From positions 2,097 to 49,170 of the forward strand of contig JAPLER010000096.1 in assembly GCA_026391115.1 (NCBI GenBank): 47,074 nt of DNA, read 5' to 3'. The stretch's first letter is position 1; each line of letters begins with the position of its first letter. This DNA is from Bacteroidota bacterium (GTDB lineage: Bacteria > Bacteroidota > Bacteroidia > Chitinophagales > Chitinophagaceae). The notes beneath the pieces were generated by a model. That model ran no database searches, was not told the DNA's origin, and worked only from the letters and a program-made list of their open reading frames with translations. The translations under genes were made by a program, and so were the position numbers. Positions 8,413 to 16,513 of this stretch are shown here, piece after piece.

Positions 8413-9267
8413 ATGGCAGACATTAAACCAACTGCAGTAAAATCTACTACATCAGTACAACCCCACAAAACAAGTAATCCTGTTTCTTGGATTGCACCTC
8501 TTGCTTGCATTATTTTGGGATACGTTATTTGGCGTTTCATCATTGGCTCTCCCGATAATTTTAAAGTGGGAAAAGATAATGGTGGTTTTTGGCCAGAAAG
8601 AGATGGAGCACTTAGTAACTTAGCTAGAATGTACCAAGGTGGTATTATTGTACCAATTTTGATTGGTTGTTTTTTAACAGTTATTACTTTTATTATCGAA
8701 AGATTTTTAACAGTATTAAAAGCTAGTGGAAGTGGCAATAATGCTGAATTTGTTCGTAAAGTGCAATATCACTTGGCTAATAAAGATGTAGATAAAGCTA
8801 TTGCAGAATGTGACAGACAAAAAGGAAGTGTAGGCAATGTAATGAAATCTGGTTTGCGTAAATACAAAGAAATGATTGGTAATACAGAATTGGCTACAGA
8901 ACAAAAAGTATTAAACATACAAAAAGAAGTTGAAGAAGCTACTGCACTTGAGTTACCAATGTTAGAGAAAAATTTGGTATTCTTATCTACAATCGCATCT
9001 GTTGCAACTTTATTGGGTCTATTAGGAACAGTATTGGGTATGATTCGCTCGTTCTCTTCTCTTGGAGAAAGTGCTGGTCCAGAAGCTTCTGCAAAATTAT
9101 CTCAAGGTATTTCTGAGGCATTGTATAATACAGCACTAGGTATTGGTACTTCTGCATTTGCAATTATTTTTTATAATATTTTCACTACAAAAATTGATGC
9201 TATTACCTATGGTATTGATGAAAGTGGTTTTACATTGACGCAAAGTTTTGCTGCTAACTACAAATAA
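8413..9267 (+). CDS. exbB: ExbB/TolQ/MotA-family proton channel
   Basis: This inner-membrane subunit of the TonB energising complex conducts protons with ExbD and drives TonB. The 284-residue product has hydrophobic spans at about 25-45, 76-96, 187-212 and 235-257. The cytoplasmic region between the second and third spans contains DKAIAECDRQKGSV. The conserved channel segments TLLGLLGTVLGMIRSF and SEALYNTALGIGTSAFA are typical of ExbB/TolQ. The first span and a short soluble loop (residues 46-75) are an N-terminal extension common in Bacteroidota. It is the first gene of an exbB-exbD-exbD-tonB operon with gaps of 30-55 nt. I see no clear TAnnTTTG element upstream; the best match has one mismatch and lies in the 24-bp repeat. 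Confidence 0.95.
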   Translation: MADIKPTAVKSTTSVQPHKTSNPVSWIAPLACIILGYVIWRFIIGSPDNFKVGKDNGGFWPERDGALSNLARMYQGGIIVPILIGCFLTVITFIIERFLTVLKASGSGNNAEFVRKVQYHLANKDVDKAIAECDRQKGSVGNVMKSGLRKYKEMIGNTELATEQKVLNIQKEVEEATALELPMLEKNLVFLSTIASVATLLGLLGTVLGMIRSFSSLGESAGPEASAKLSQGISEALYNTALGIGTSAFAIIFYNIFTTKIDAITYGIDESGFTLTQSFAANYK

Positions 9268-9321
9268 TTGTGGAAAAAAGCAAAACACACATCTTAATTG
9301 TAAATCATAAAATAGTATAAA

Positions 9322-9972
9322 ATGTCAAGACCCAAGATAGCCCGAAAAAGCACAAGCATTGATATGACAGCGATGTGCGATGTGGCATTTCTATTATTGT
9401 CTTTTTTTATCTTAACTACCAAGCCTAAATCGTCTGAGGCAATAAATGTAGTTACACCAACTTCTGTTGCTGTAAAACCAGCACCACAAAAAGATGTAGC
9501 ATTATTTACTATTGATAAAAATGGTAAAATATTTATTTCAATGGATGATGAATCTGCTAAAGCAGATATTGCTCAATCTATTAATAGCACACGTGGTTTA
9601 GGAATAAATGTAGCTGCATTTAAAAAAGCAGAATTTTTTGGAACCGCATTTGGTCAAATACCTGCTTTTTTAGCTTTGCCAATGGAGAGAAAAATTGGCG
9701 ATAATTTACCTGGTATTTCTATAGATACAACAGCACCAGGTGGTAGCGAGTTGAATGAATGGGTAAGGTTGATTGCAACTGCATATCAAGGTAGACAACT
9801 TAATGTATTGCTAAAAGGAGATAATGTAAGCAAATACCCTTCCTTTAAAGCTGTAGTAGATGCATTCAAGAAAAACGATATTCTTAAATTTCAAATGGTA
9901 ACCAATCCAGAAAGTGTGCCTATTGGTAGCGAATTATTTAAAGACAATTTGAAAGCCCCAAAAAAGGCTTAA
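9322..9972 (+). CDS. exbD: ExbD/TolR family protein, first copy
   Basis: ExbD is a single-span periplasmic partner of ExbB. The one transmembrane segment (about residues 17-36) carries the proton-conducting aspartate candidate Asp20 in MCDVAFLLLSFFILT. At 216 residues it is longer than E. coli ExbD (141). The periplasmic part contains an insertion around residues 80-140 and a C-terminal region with QGRQLNVLLKGDNVSKYPSFK matching the usual beta-strand TolR fold. It is the second gene of the TonB operon. The two ExbD copies differ clearly in length and sequence, so they are not a recent duplication. Confidence 0.93.
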   Translation: MSRPKIARKSTSIDMTAMCDVAFLLLSFFILTTKPKSSEAINVVTPTSVAVKPAPQKDVALFTIDKNGKIFISMDDESAKADIAQSINSTRGLGINVAAFKKAEFFGTAFGQIPAFLALPMERKIGDNLPGISIDTTAPGGSELNEWVRLIATAYQGRQLNVLLKGDNVSKYPSFKAVVDAFKKNDILKFQMVTNPESVPIGSELFKDNLKAPKKA

Positions 9973-10002
9973 ATTATTAGTTAAAAACAAAAATATTTTA
10001 CA

Positions 10003-10563
10003 ATGGCAGAAATGGATACCTCGTCTGGTGGGGGACACAAGAAAGGACCAGGCGTAAAAAAAGGAAAGAAACTTTCTACTAGAGTAGATTTAACACCAAT
10101 GGTTGATTTAGGTTTTTTGTTGATTACGTTTTTTATATTCACAACAACAATGAGCCAGCCAACTGCATTTAAATTAAATTTACCAAAAGATAGCGATGAT
10201 CCTAACAAGCAAACAAAAACTGCTGATAATGGAGCATTAACAATATTATTAGGAAAAGATAACCACGTTTTTTATTACGAAGGAATGTTGGATAATTCAA
10301 ACGCTTCTTCTAAATTCAAATCTGCCAACTTTGGTAATGGCGATGATGGAATTAGGAGTATTATTTTAAGAAAAAAATTGGGTACACCCGAACTTGATTT
10401 TATGGTAATTATAAAGCCTAATCCAGAATGTAATTATAAAAACGTTGTTGATATTTTAGACGAGATGAATATTAATGTAGTAAAAAGATATGCATTAGTT
10501 GATATTACAGATGTAGAAAATCAACTAGTAAAAATCACAGAAGCTGCAAATCCAGTGAAATAA
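10003..10563 (+). CDS. exbD: ExbD/TolR family protein, second copy
   Basis: This is the second ExbD paralogue, with 186 residues. A basic Gly/Lys-rich cytoplasmic tail (residues 9-24) precedes the transmembrane segment. The key acidic residue is Asp35 in TPMVDLGFLLITFFIFTT. The periplasmic domain ends with PNPECNYKNVVDILDEMNI, the conserved TolR/ExbD terminal strand-helix. It may form a heteromeric ExbD dimer with the preceding gene product. That is inferred from their constant adjacency in Bacteroidota operons. It sits 30 nt after the first exbD and 45 nt before tonB. Confidence 0.93.
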   Translation: MAEMDTSSGGGHKKGPGVKKGKKLSTRVDLTPMVDLGFLLITFFIFTTTMSQPTAFKLNLPKDSDDPNKQTKTADNGALTILLGKDNHVFYYEGMLDNSNASSKFKSANFGNGDDGIRSIILRKKLGTPELDFMVIIKPNPECNYKNVVDILDEMNINVVKRYALVDITDVENQLVKITEAANPVK

Positions 10564-10608
10564 AATTTATGGATTTTTGATTAAAAATCATCTAATAAAA
10601 AAAATAGT

Positions 10609-11433
10609 ATGGAACTAAATAAAATATTAAGCTCAGATATACTTGACATTCTTTTTGACGGAAGAAATAAAGAATATGGAGCGTATGATTTAAGAAAAAC
10701 CTACAATACTAGGATGCGTAATGCTCTTATTGGAATGGGGTTAGTTTCTTTTATCTTTATGGGTTATAATCTTATCGACAAAAAAGATAAGAAAGATGAT
10801 AAACCTGTTTTTGTTCAGGATATGAGTTTGGAAAAATTAAAAGAACCACCTCCTCCAGAACCACCACCACCACCACCTCCTCCAAAACAGGAACCACCAA
10901 AAATTGAAGTGGCACAGTTTACACCACCAAAAATTGTTCCTAAAGAAGAGGTAAAAGAACCACCACCAGATCAAGAAAAATTGGAAAAAGCTGCAATATC
11001 TGACTTTAATCAAAAGGGGGAAGAAGATAAAGGTGTTGTAGAAGCACCAAAAGAGGTAACAACAGGGGGAACAGGACCAGTAGAGGAAGATTATAATAAA
11101 TTCTTTGCTCACGTAGAAATTGAAGCAGAATTTCCTGGTGGTATTGCAATGTGGAGAAGATATTTAGAAAGAAATTTGAACCAAGATGTGCCTAAAGATA
11201 ATGGAGCTCCTCCAGGAAAATATACAGTTGAAGTTTATTTTGTGGTGGACAGAGAAGGAAATATAAGTGATGTAAAAGGTACTTTTATGGGAAGTGGAGA
11301 AGATTATGGCGTAGTTGCCGAAGCTGTAAAAGCTGTAACTAGAGGCGGAAAATGGAAGCCTGGTATTCAAAATGGTAACAATGTTAAAAGTCCAAAAAGA
11401 CAACCTATAACATTCGTTGTTAACGAAGAATAG
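10609..11433 (+). CDS. tonB: Energy transducer TonB
   Basis: TonB links the ExbB/ExbD motor to outer-membrane TonB-dependent transporters. The 274-residue product has the Bacteroidota N-terminal motif FDGRNKEYGAYDLRK, a membrane span near 38-55, a proline-rich periplasmic spacer at about 79-120 with a run of prolines broken by Glu/Lys, and a C-terminal TonB domain from about 165. That domain carries AEFPGGIAMWRRYL and YTVEVYFVVDREG. A hairpin terminator at 11452-11489 closes the operon. No transporter gene is adjacent, so it probably serves transporters elsewhere. Confidence 0.95.
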   Translation: MELNKILSSDILDILFDGRNKEYGAYDLRKTYNTRMRNALIGMGLVSFIFMGYNLIDKKDKKDDKPVFVQDMSLEKLKEPPPPEPPPPPPPPKQEPPKIEVAQFTPPKIVPKEEVKEPPPDQEKLEKAAISDFNQKGEEDKGVVEAPKEVTTGGTGPVEEDYNKFFAHVEIEAEFPGGIAMWRRYLERNLNQDVPKDNGAPPGKYTVEVYFVVDREGNISDVKGTFMGSGEDYGVVAEAVKAVTRGGKWKPGIQNGNNVKSPKRQPITFVVNEE

Positions 11434-11451
11434 TTTTACAAAATTCTTTAT

Positions 11452-11489
11452 AAAAATAAAGCCTCTCAATTTTGAGAGGCTTTATTTTT
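11452..11489. terminator. Bidirectional intrinsic terminator
   Basis: AAAAATAAAGCCTCTCAA and its exact complement form an 18-bp stem with a two-base gap between the arms. It lies between the convergent tonB and msrB genes and slightly overlaps the msrB stop codon. Confidence 0.92.
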
Positions 11490-12042
11490 AATGTTTATCT
11501 TCTGTAAATTTTTTCTGTGCTTCCTGTGCTCTTTCAAAATCCAGCACTACACCATTAATACAATACCTTAAACCAGTTGGTGGTGGACCATCATTAAAAA
11601 CGTGACCTAGATGCGATTTGCAACGCCCACATTGTACTTCTGTTCTATCCATATTATGCGAATTATCTGGCGTATAAATTATCGAACTTTTGGTAATGGG
11701 TTCATAAAAACTAGGCCAGCCACAACCACTTTCAAATTTAGTATCGCTTTTAAATAAAGCATTGCCACAAGCAGCACAATAATAAGTACCAATTTCTTTG
11801 TTCTTTTCCAAGGGGCTAGTCCAAGGTCGCTCTGTTCCTTTTTGCCTAGCAACATAAAACTGCTCTGGTGTTAGAATTTTTTTCCATTCATTTTCTGGTA
11901 ATACAACTTTGCTACTGTCTGTTTTACTGTAGACTTTAGTTTCATTTTTTGTAGAGTCCATTTTAGTTTCTGTTTTTTTTGTTTGAGATTGACAACTTGT
12001 AATTGCCATAATTAAAGGCAAGCATAGCATTGTTTTTATCAT
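11488..12042 (-). CDS. msrB: Peptide-methionine (R)-S-oxide reductase, lipoprotein form
   Basis: MsrB reduces methionine-R-sulfoxide in proteins. The 184-residue product starts with a lipoprotein signal (Cys17 in AITSCQSQ) and a Lys/Thr-rich spacer. The MsrB domain begins at about residue 50. Structural zinc ligands are Cys89/Cys92 (CAAC) and Cys138/Cys141 (CGRC). The catalytic Cys161 lies in LRYCINGVVLDF. The lipobox places it in the envelope, where it would repair oxidised secreted proteins. It is not fused to MsrA. The gene is convergent with tonB and divergent from adk. Confidence 0.96.
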   Translation of the reverse strand: MIKTMLCLPLIMAITSCQSQTKKTETKMDSTKNETKVYSKTDSSKVVLPENEWKKILTPEQFYVARQKGTERPWTSPLEKNKEIGTYYCAACGNALFKSDTKFESGCGWPSFYEPITKSSIIYTPDNSHNMDRTEVQCGRCKSHLGHVFNDGPPPTGLRYCINGVVLDFERAQEAQKKFTEDKH

Positions 12043-12139
12043 AATAAATATTTTACTTTAAAGCTATATACGCATCAAATACTGTTTCCGTTCAGATTCG
12101 ATAAAATTAAACATTTTTTTAACATTTCAACTCGTTGTA

Positions 12140-12147
12140 TATATTTG
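12140..12147 (+). promoter_or_regulatory. TAnnTTTG -7 element before adk
   Basis: TATATTTG matches the Bacteroidota -7 consensus and ends 25 nt before the adk ATG. A -33 element is not obvious. Confidence 0.5.
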
Positions 12148-12172
12148 TAATTCACACAAGGTTAGTTGGTAA

Positions 12173-12751
12173 ATGTTAAACATCATTTTATTTGGTCCTC
12201 CAGGAAGTGGAAAAGGTACACAAAGCGAAAAATTAATTGCTAAATATGGCTTAAAACATTTAAGCACAGGTGATTTATTGAGAACAGAAATAGCAGCACA
12301 AACACCACTTGGAATTGAAGCAAAAGCAATGATGGATAAAGGTTTACTTGTGCCAGATGAAGTAGTTATTGGAATGATAAGCAGTGCATTAGAAGCTAAT
12401 CCTGAAGCTAATGGTTTTTTATTTGATGGATTTCCTAGAACCGAAGCTCAAAGTGTTGCATTGGATGGGTTATTAGAATTGAAAGAAACACAAATTGCCT
12501 TGGTTTTATCATTAGAAGTAAGTGAAGAGGAATTGGTTAAACGATTGTTGAATAGAGGTTTAACAAGTGGAAGAAGTGATGATACTAATGAACAAGTTAT
12601 TAGAGCAAGGATTGTTGAATACCATAATAAAACGTCTGTTGTTGCAGATTATTACAGAAAATTCGATAAAGTTAACAATATTAAAGGCGAGGGAACAGTT
12701 GATGAAATATTTGCCTTGCTTTGTAACGAAGTTGATAAATATGTTTCATAA
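12173..12751 (+). CDS. adk: Adenylate kinase
   Basis: Adk interconverts ATP plus AMP with two ADP. The 192-residue product is the short-lid form: P-loop GPPGSGKGT at 8-16, AMP-binding LSTGDLLR and DGFPRTEAQ, and a short lid region (LLNRGLTSGRSDD) without the zinc-binding cysteines. The cytosolic enzyme is essential. It is monocistronic, preceded by a -7 element and closed by a hairpin at 12774-12804. Identification is certain. Confidence 0.97.
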   Translation: MLNIILFGPPGSGKGTQSEKLIAKYGLKHLSTGDLLRTEIAAQTPLGIEAKAMMDKGLLVPDEVVIGMISSALEANPEANGFLFDGFPRTEAQSVALDGLLELKETQIALVLSLEVSEEELVKRLLNRGLTSGRSDDTNEQVIRARIVEYHNKTSVVADYYRKFDKVNNIKGEGTVDEIFALLCNEVDKYVS

Positions 12752-12773
12752 TTTATTAACCAAAACCAACTGC

Positions 12774-12804
12774 AAAGGGGCTACTTTATGTAGCCTCTTT
12801 TTAT
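12774..12804. terminator. Terminator after adk, also usable from the minus strand
   Basis: An 11-bp stem (AAAGGGGCTAC with GTAGCCTCTTT, one G-U pair) is followed by a T run on the plus strand. It lies between adk and the convergent enoyl-CoA hydratase gene. Confidence 0.9.
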
Positions 12805-13580
12805 TTACAAGTAAAATTTGCTTTTCTCTTTTCTAAAAAAGCACTAACACCTTCTTTCATATCTTGAGTTTCAAAGCAATTGCCAAAAGCTTTTACTTCT
12901 TCATCAAAACCATTTTTAGTTTCATCAAAAATAGCATTTGCTGTTTTTATACAATTGGCAACTGCAATTGGTGCTTTGCTATTTATTGTTGTTAAAATTC
13001 CAATTGCTTTTGATAATAATTCTTCTTGTGTAGTAACGTGGTTTACCAATCCATAACTCAATGCAGTTGCAGCATCTATCATATTTGCACTAATTAACAA
13101 CTCAATGGCTCTGCCTTTTCCAATGAGTTGTGCAAGCCTTTGTGTGCCACCATAACCAGGTATTAAACCAAGGTTTACTTCTGGTTGACCAAATTTTGCA
13201 TTATCACTTGCAAGTCTAAAATGGCAACTCATAGCAAGTTCTAAACCACCACCTAAAGCAAAACCATTTATACAAGCAACTATTGGTTTACTACAGTTTT
13301 CAATTTTAAAAAAAATATCTTGCCCACGTTTTGCCAATGCCATTGCTTGTTCTTTATTGTAACTACTAAACTCAGCAATATCGGCACCTGCAACAAATGC
13401 TTTACTGCCACTACCTATAATAATTGCACTTCTTATTTCTGCCGAATTTTCGATTTCATCCACCACATTATTCAAATCTGTAAATACATCTTTATTAAGG
13501 GCATTTAATTTATCTGGTCTATTAATAGTTATTGTAAGAATATTATTTTCTAATGATGTAAGCAATGTTGTGTAACTCAT
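12801..13580 (-). CDS. Enoyl-CoA hydratase/isomerase (crotonase) family enzyme
   Basis: This 259-residue crotonase probably hydrates a trans-2-enoyl-CoA. The oxyanion-hole segments are FVAGADIAEF and NGFALGGGLELA. Glu114 and Glu134, separated by 20 residues as in authentic hydratases, supply both catalytic acids, and PGYGGTQRL follows. A hydratase is therefore more likely than an isomerase. It may act in fatty-acid, butyrate or amino-acid degradation. No beta-oxidation partner gene is adjacent, so the pathway is open. It is divergent from psuG across a region with 7-nt word repeats. Confidence 0.92.
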   Translation of the reverse strand: MSYTTLLTSLENNILTITINRPDKLNALNKDVFTDLNNVVDEIENSAEIRSAIIIGSGSKAFVAGADIAEFSSYNKEQAMALAKRGQDIFFKIENCSKPIVACINGFALGGGLELAMSCHFRLASDNAKFGQPEVNLGLIPGYGGTQRLAQLIGKGRAIELLISANMIDAATALSYGLVNHVTTQEELLSKAIGILTTINSKAPIAVANCIKTANAIFDETKNGFDEEVKAFGNCFETQDMKEGVSAFLEKRKANFTCK

Positions 13581-13611
13581 AAAATTGTTTTTGCGAAGAT
13601 GTGAGATTATT

Positions 13612-13639
13612 TACGATGTACGATTTTAGAGGTACGATT
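13612..13639. repeat. Heptamer-phased word array before psuG
   Basis: The units TACGATG, TACGATT, TTAGAGG and TACGATT follow one another with an exact 7-nt period. The flanking DNA on the left (GATGTGA, GATTATT) keeps the phase loosely. It lies in the divergent gap between the hydratase gene and psuG. Confidence 0.6.
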
Positions 13640-13676
13640 TTTTTAAATTACTGCATTAAATTCTTTGCTGCTTATG

Positions 13677-13684
13677 TAGCTTTG
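13677..13684 (+). promoter_or_regulatory. TAnnTTTG -7 element before psuG
   Basis: TAGCTTTG matches the consensus and ends 27 nt before the psuG ATG at 13712. Confidence 0.5.
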
Positions 13685-13711
13685 CGTTAAATAATATTGA
13701 TTAAAGTTTTT

Positions 13712-14623
13712 ATGCAAAATAATTTTTTACAAATACACCCAAGAGTTGCACAAGCATTACAACAAGGCAAGCCGGTTGTTGCATTAGAAAGTACCATTAT
13801 TTCTCATGGTATGCCTTATCCAAAAAATGTTGAAACAGCATTAGCTGTTGAAGAAATTATTTTACAAAATGGTGCTATACCAGCAACAATAGCCATCATT
13901 AATGGCAAGTGTTGTGTGGGTTTAAGCAAAGATGAAATTGAAACTTTTGGTAAAGAAAAGAATGTGTGGAAAGTGAGCTTGAGAGATATGCCTTATGTTG
14001 TAAGTAAAAAATTATTTGGAGCAACAACTGTTGCTGCAACAATGCGTATTGCAAGTATGGTAGGGATAAAAATTTTTGTAACAGGTGGAATTGGCGGTGT
14101 GCATAGAGGTGCTGCAACAACAATGGATATTAGTGCAGACTTGACTGAAATGGCCCAAACAAATGTTGCTGTTGTAAGTGCTGGTATAAAATCTATTTTA
14201 GATATTGGATTAACGCTTGAATATTTAGAAACACTTGGTATTCCAGTAGTTACATACAACCAAAAAACATTTCCAAGTTTTTATAGTAACGAAAGTAATT
14301 ACATAACGCCATTGCAATTAAATACACCACAAGAAATAGCTGCAATGCTACAAACCAAGTGGGCTTTGGGTTTAAATGGAAGTGTAATGATTGCAAATCC
14401 AATTCCTAAAGAATATGAAATGCCAGCAAATATTGTTGAAAGCCATATACAGAAAGCATTACAAGCTGCAACTAAAAAAAATATTAAAGGCAAAGATGTA
14501 ACACCTTTTATTTTACAATATATAGCACAACATACAGGTGGCGAAAGCTTGGAAGCTAATATTGCTTTGATTAAACACAATGCTACATTGGGTGCTAAAA
14601 TTGCTGTAGCATTTTGCAATTAA
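13712..14623 (+). CDS. psuG: Pseudouridine-5'-phosphate glycosidase
   Basis: PsuG cleaves pseudouridine 5'-phosphate to uracil and ribose 5-phosphate. The 303-residue product has the family hallmarks VALESTIISHGMPYPKN near the N-terminus, FVTGGIGGVHRGA in the middle and GLNGSVMIANPIP late. The family is a manganese-dependent lyase-like glycosidase. I start at the ATG at 13712; a TTG at 13697 would add five residues. The partner kinase PsuK, usually adjacent or fused, is absent here. A PfkB kinase occurs 30 kb away but looks like a different type. Function is secure from sequence. Confidence 0.95.
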   Translation: MQNNFLQIHPRVAQALQQGKPVVALESTIISHGMPYPKNVETALAVEEIILQNGAIPATIAIINGKCCVGLSKDEIETFGKEKNVWKVSLRDMPYVVSKKLFGATTVAATMRIASMVGIKIFVTGGIGGVHRGAATTMDISADLTEMAQTNVAVVSAGIKSILDIGLTLEYLETLGIPVVTYNQKTFPSFYSNESNYITPLQLNTPQEIAAMLQTKWALGLNGSVMIANPIPKEYEMPANIVESHIQKALQAATKKNIKGKDVTPFILQYIAQHTGGESLEANIALIKHNATLGAKIAVAFCN

Positions 14624-14659
14624 CTTCTATTTGCGAAACCTTAAATGAAGAATCACTAT

Positions 14660-14667
14660 TAACTTTG
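14660..14667 (+). promoter_or_regulatory. TAnnTTTG -7 element only 7 nt before the DUF2480 ATG
   Basis: TAACTTTG matches the consensus and ends 7 nt before the ATG at 14675. If used, the transcript would begin at or almost at the start codon. Confidence 0.45.
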
Positions 14668-14674
14668 TGATATT

Positions 14675-15190
14675 ATGACTGGAGAAATAATAAATAAAGT
14701 TTCAGAAAGTGGTATTGTAACACTTGATTTAGCTGATTTTTATCCTAAACAAGAAATAAAAGTTTTTGATTTGAAAGACTACTTATTTATGGGTTTAATA
14801 CTTAAAGAAAAAGATTATAGAGCAGCTTTGCAAACTACAGATTGGACTATTTATCAAGATAAAAATGTATGTATTAATTGTAGTGCAGATGCTATTATTC
14901 CAATGTGGGCTTATATGTTAGCTGCATCTTACTTGCAACCTGTTGCTGTAAATGTTGTTTTTGGTAATGAACAAAATTTAATAGAAACACAAATTTCGCA
15001 AGCCATTAATAACATCAATATAGATGAATATACTGACAAGCGTATTGTAGTAAAGGGTTGTGGTGAAGTTGATATTCCTGCAAGTGCTTATGTAGCTATA
15101 ACGCATAAATTAAAGCCTGTTGCAAAAAGCATTATGTATGGTGAACCTTGTAGCACTGTACCTATTTATAAAAAAGCAATAGCAAAATAA
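14675..15190 (+). CDS. DUF2480 family protein
   Basis: The 171-residue cytosolic protein belongs to DUF2480, a family of unknown function confined largely to Bacteroidota. Its N-terminal half has IVTLDLADFYP and FDLKDYLFMGLILKEKDYR. The middle holds NCSADAIIPMWAYMLAA, and the C-terminal half has KGCGEVDIPASAYVAITHKL. Conserved polar residues suggest an enzyme or ligand-binding role, but nothing more can be said. It starts a two-gene unit with recX (5-nt gap). Its promoter element is very close to its ATG. Confidence 0.85.
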   Translation: MTGEIINKVSESGIVTLDLADFYPKQEIKVFDLKDYLFMGLILKEKDYRAALQTTDWTIYQDKNVCINCSADAIIPMWAYMLAASYLQPVAVNVVFGNEQNLIETQISQAINNINIDEYTDKRIVVKGCGEVDIPASAYVAITHKLKPVAKSIMYGEPCSTVPIYKKAIAK

Positions 15191-15195
15191 TTGTT

Positions 15196-15663
15196 GTGTA
15201 TAAGCAAAACCTTACACCCCATCTTGCACTTCAAAAAATAAAACAATATTGTGCTTATCAGGAACGCAGCCATTTTGAAACAAAAAACAAATTGTTTGAA
15301 TATGGTTTAAAACCCAGTGAAGTTGATAATATACTTGCTACACTTATAGAAGAAAATTTTTTAAACGAAGAGCGTTTTGCAACACTATTTGCAGGTGGAA
15401 AATTTAGAATAAAACATTGGGGTAAAGTAAAAATAAAATACGAACTACAACAACATAAAGTAAGCATTTATAATATTAAAAAAGCCCTTCAACAAATTGA
15501 TGAAGACGAGTATTTACAAGCACTCGAAAAGATTTGCAAAAAATATTACACACCTTTAAAAGGCAAACAAATAGAGAAAAATTATAAAACCAAAACTTAC
15601 TTACAACAAAAAGGATTTGAATTAGATTTAATAAATCAAACTTTAAAGAAAATAGTGGTTTAA
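15196..15663 (+). CDS. recX: Regulatory protein RecX
   Basis: RecX modulates RecA filaments. The 155-residue product is made of three-helix repeats. Recognisable segments are ALQKIKQYCAYQERSHFE, EENFLNEERFA and WGKVKIKYELQQHKV, which match the RecX consensus. Translation starts at a GTG 5 nt after the DUF2480 stop; there is no in-frame ATG nearby at the N-terminus. Its stop codon interlocks with that of the convergent glycosyltransferase (shared TTAA at 15660-15663). RecA is not nearby. Confidence 0.9.
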   Translation: MYKQNLTPHLALQKIKQYCAYQERSHFETKNKLFEYGLKPSEVDNILATLIEENFLNEERFATLFAGGKFRIKHWGKVKIKYELQQHKVSIYNIKKALQQIDEDEYLQALEKICKKYYTPLKGKQIEKNYKTKTYLQQKGFELDLINQTLKKIVV

Positions 15664-16415
15664 CTGTTTTGCAATTTGAGTAGTTTGTAGTACTTAATCA
15701 TAGTGTGATAAGCAACTGTAGATGCTATAAAAAAGCCATCTACGCCATTTAAAAAACCTAGTTTAAAAACATAACCATTTACAAACGCTACAAAAGGATT
15801 AATGAATAACTTAAATACATTGCTTCTTTTGCCCTGTAGCAACATTGCTTTGGCTTGTATAGTGGTAAACTTATTGTTTTGGGTAAGCACTTCTTCTATT
15901 GTGTAATAACTATAGTGCAGCAAATCTCCTTTTAATAAAGTAGTGCTACAACCTTGTTGCATTTCAATTTTATCGTGAGGATTTACACCACCCCACTTGC
16001 CTTTTTGTTTATTAAATAAGCGTAATTTTCTATCAGGATACCAATTGCCATATTTAATCCATTTTCCACAAAAATTGCTACACCTATTCATGGTATAGCT
16101 ATCATTTGAAAAATTATTTTGTTTTGCAATTTTTATTGACTCAATTAACTCTTTGCTTAAACATTCATCCGCATCTAAACATAAAACATAATTGTGTTTG
16201 CAATGATCTAATGCAAAATTCTTTTGTTCTATATATCCCAAAAACTTTTGACTAAAAAACTTTACGCCATATTGTTTACAAATGTTTTCTGTATTATCAC
16301 TACTTAGGCTGTCAATTACAACAATCTCGTTAGCAATGTCTTTAACACTGTCTAAGCAGCGTGCAATATTTTTTTCTTCGTTAAAAGTAATGATGGAAAC
16401 AGATAGTGATTGCAT
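15660..16415 (-). CDS. Family 2 glycosyltransferase, WaaE/KdtX-like
   Basis: This is an inverting GT-A glycosyltransferase of 251 residues, probably for lipopolysaccharide core or another surface glycan. The N-terminus SVSIITFNEEKNIARCLDS is the nucleotide-sugar binding strand. The metal-binding DxD is Asp81-Ala-Asp83 (LCLDADECLS). The segment KWGGVNPHDKIE resembles the HE-type catalytic region of WaaE-like enzymes, and a hydrophobic patch near the C-terminus suggests membrane attachment. The acceptor is unknown. It is divergent from the 16514 lipoprotein gene, with promoter elements on both strands, and overlaps recX by 4 nt at the stop codons. Confidence 0.88.
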   Translation of the reverse strand: MQSLSVSIITFNEEKNIARCLDSVKDIANEIVVIDSLSSDNTENICKQYGVKFFSQKFLGYIEQKNFALDHCKHNYVLCLDADECLSKELIESIKIAKQNNFSNDSYTMNRCSNFCGKWIKYGNWYPDRKLRLFNKQKGKWGGVNPHDKIEMQQGCSTTLLKGDLLHYSYYTIEEVLTQNNKFTTIQAKAMLLQGKRSNVFKLFINPFVAFVNGYVFKLGFLNGVDGFFIASTVAYHTMIKYYKLLKLQNS

Positions 16416-16428
16416 TGTAAATAAAAAT

Positions 16429-16436
16429 CAAATATA
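16429..16436 (-). promoter_or_regulatory. TAnnTTTG promoter before the glycosyltransferase
   Basis: On the minus strand TATATTTG (plus-strand CAAATATA) lies 13 nt before the start codon. A TTG (plus-strand CAA at 16457-16459) lies 20 nt upstream, giving a complete -33/-7 pair. Confidence 0.6.
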
Positions 16437-16489
16437 GTTTTTGCATCACATAACCCCAATATTTCCTTTCATCAAAACTATAATTCTCT

Positions 16490-16497
16490 TATTTTTG
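16490..16497 (+). promoter_or_regulatory. TAnnTTTG -7 element before the lipoprotein cluster
   Basis: TATTTTTG ends 16 nt before the ATG at 16514. It is back to back with the minus-strand element at 16429-16436. Confidence 0.5.
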
Positions 16498-16513
16498 AAC
16501 CATAATTAGTAAA

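Noticed and set aside
10837..11112. Trp/Phe-rich minus-strand reading frame of 91 codons
   Set aside because: It is the antisense shadow of the proline-rich spacer of tonB; the composition follows directly from CCA/CCT codons on the other strand.
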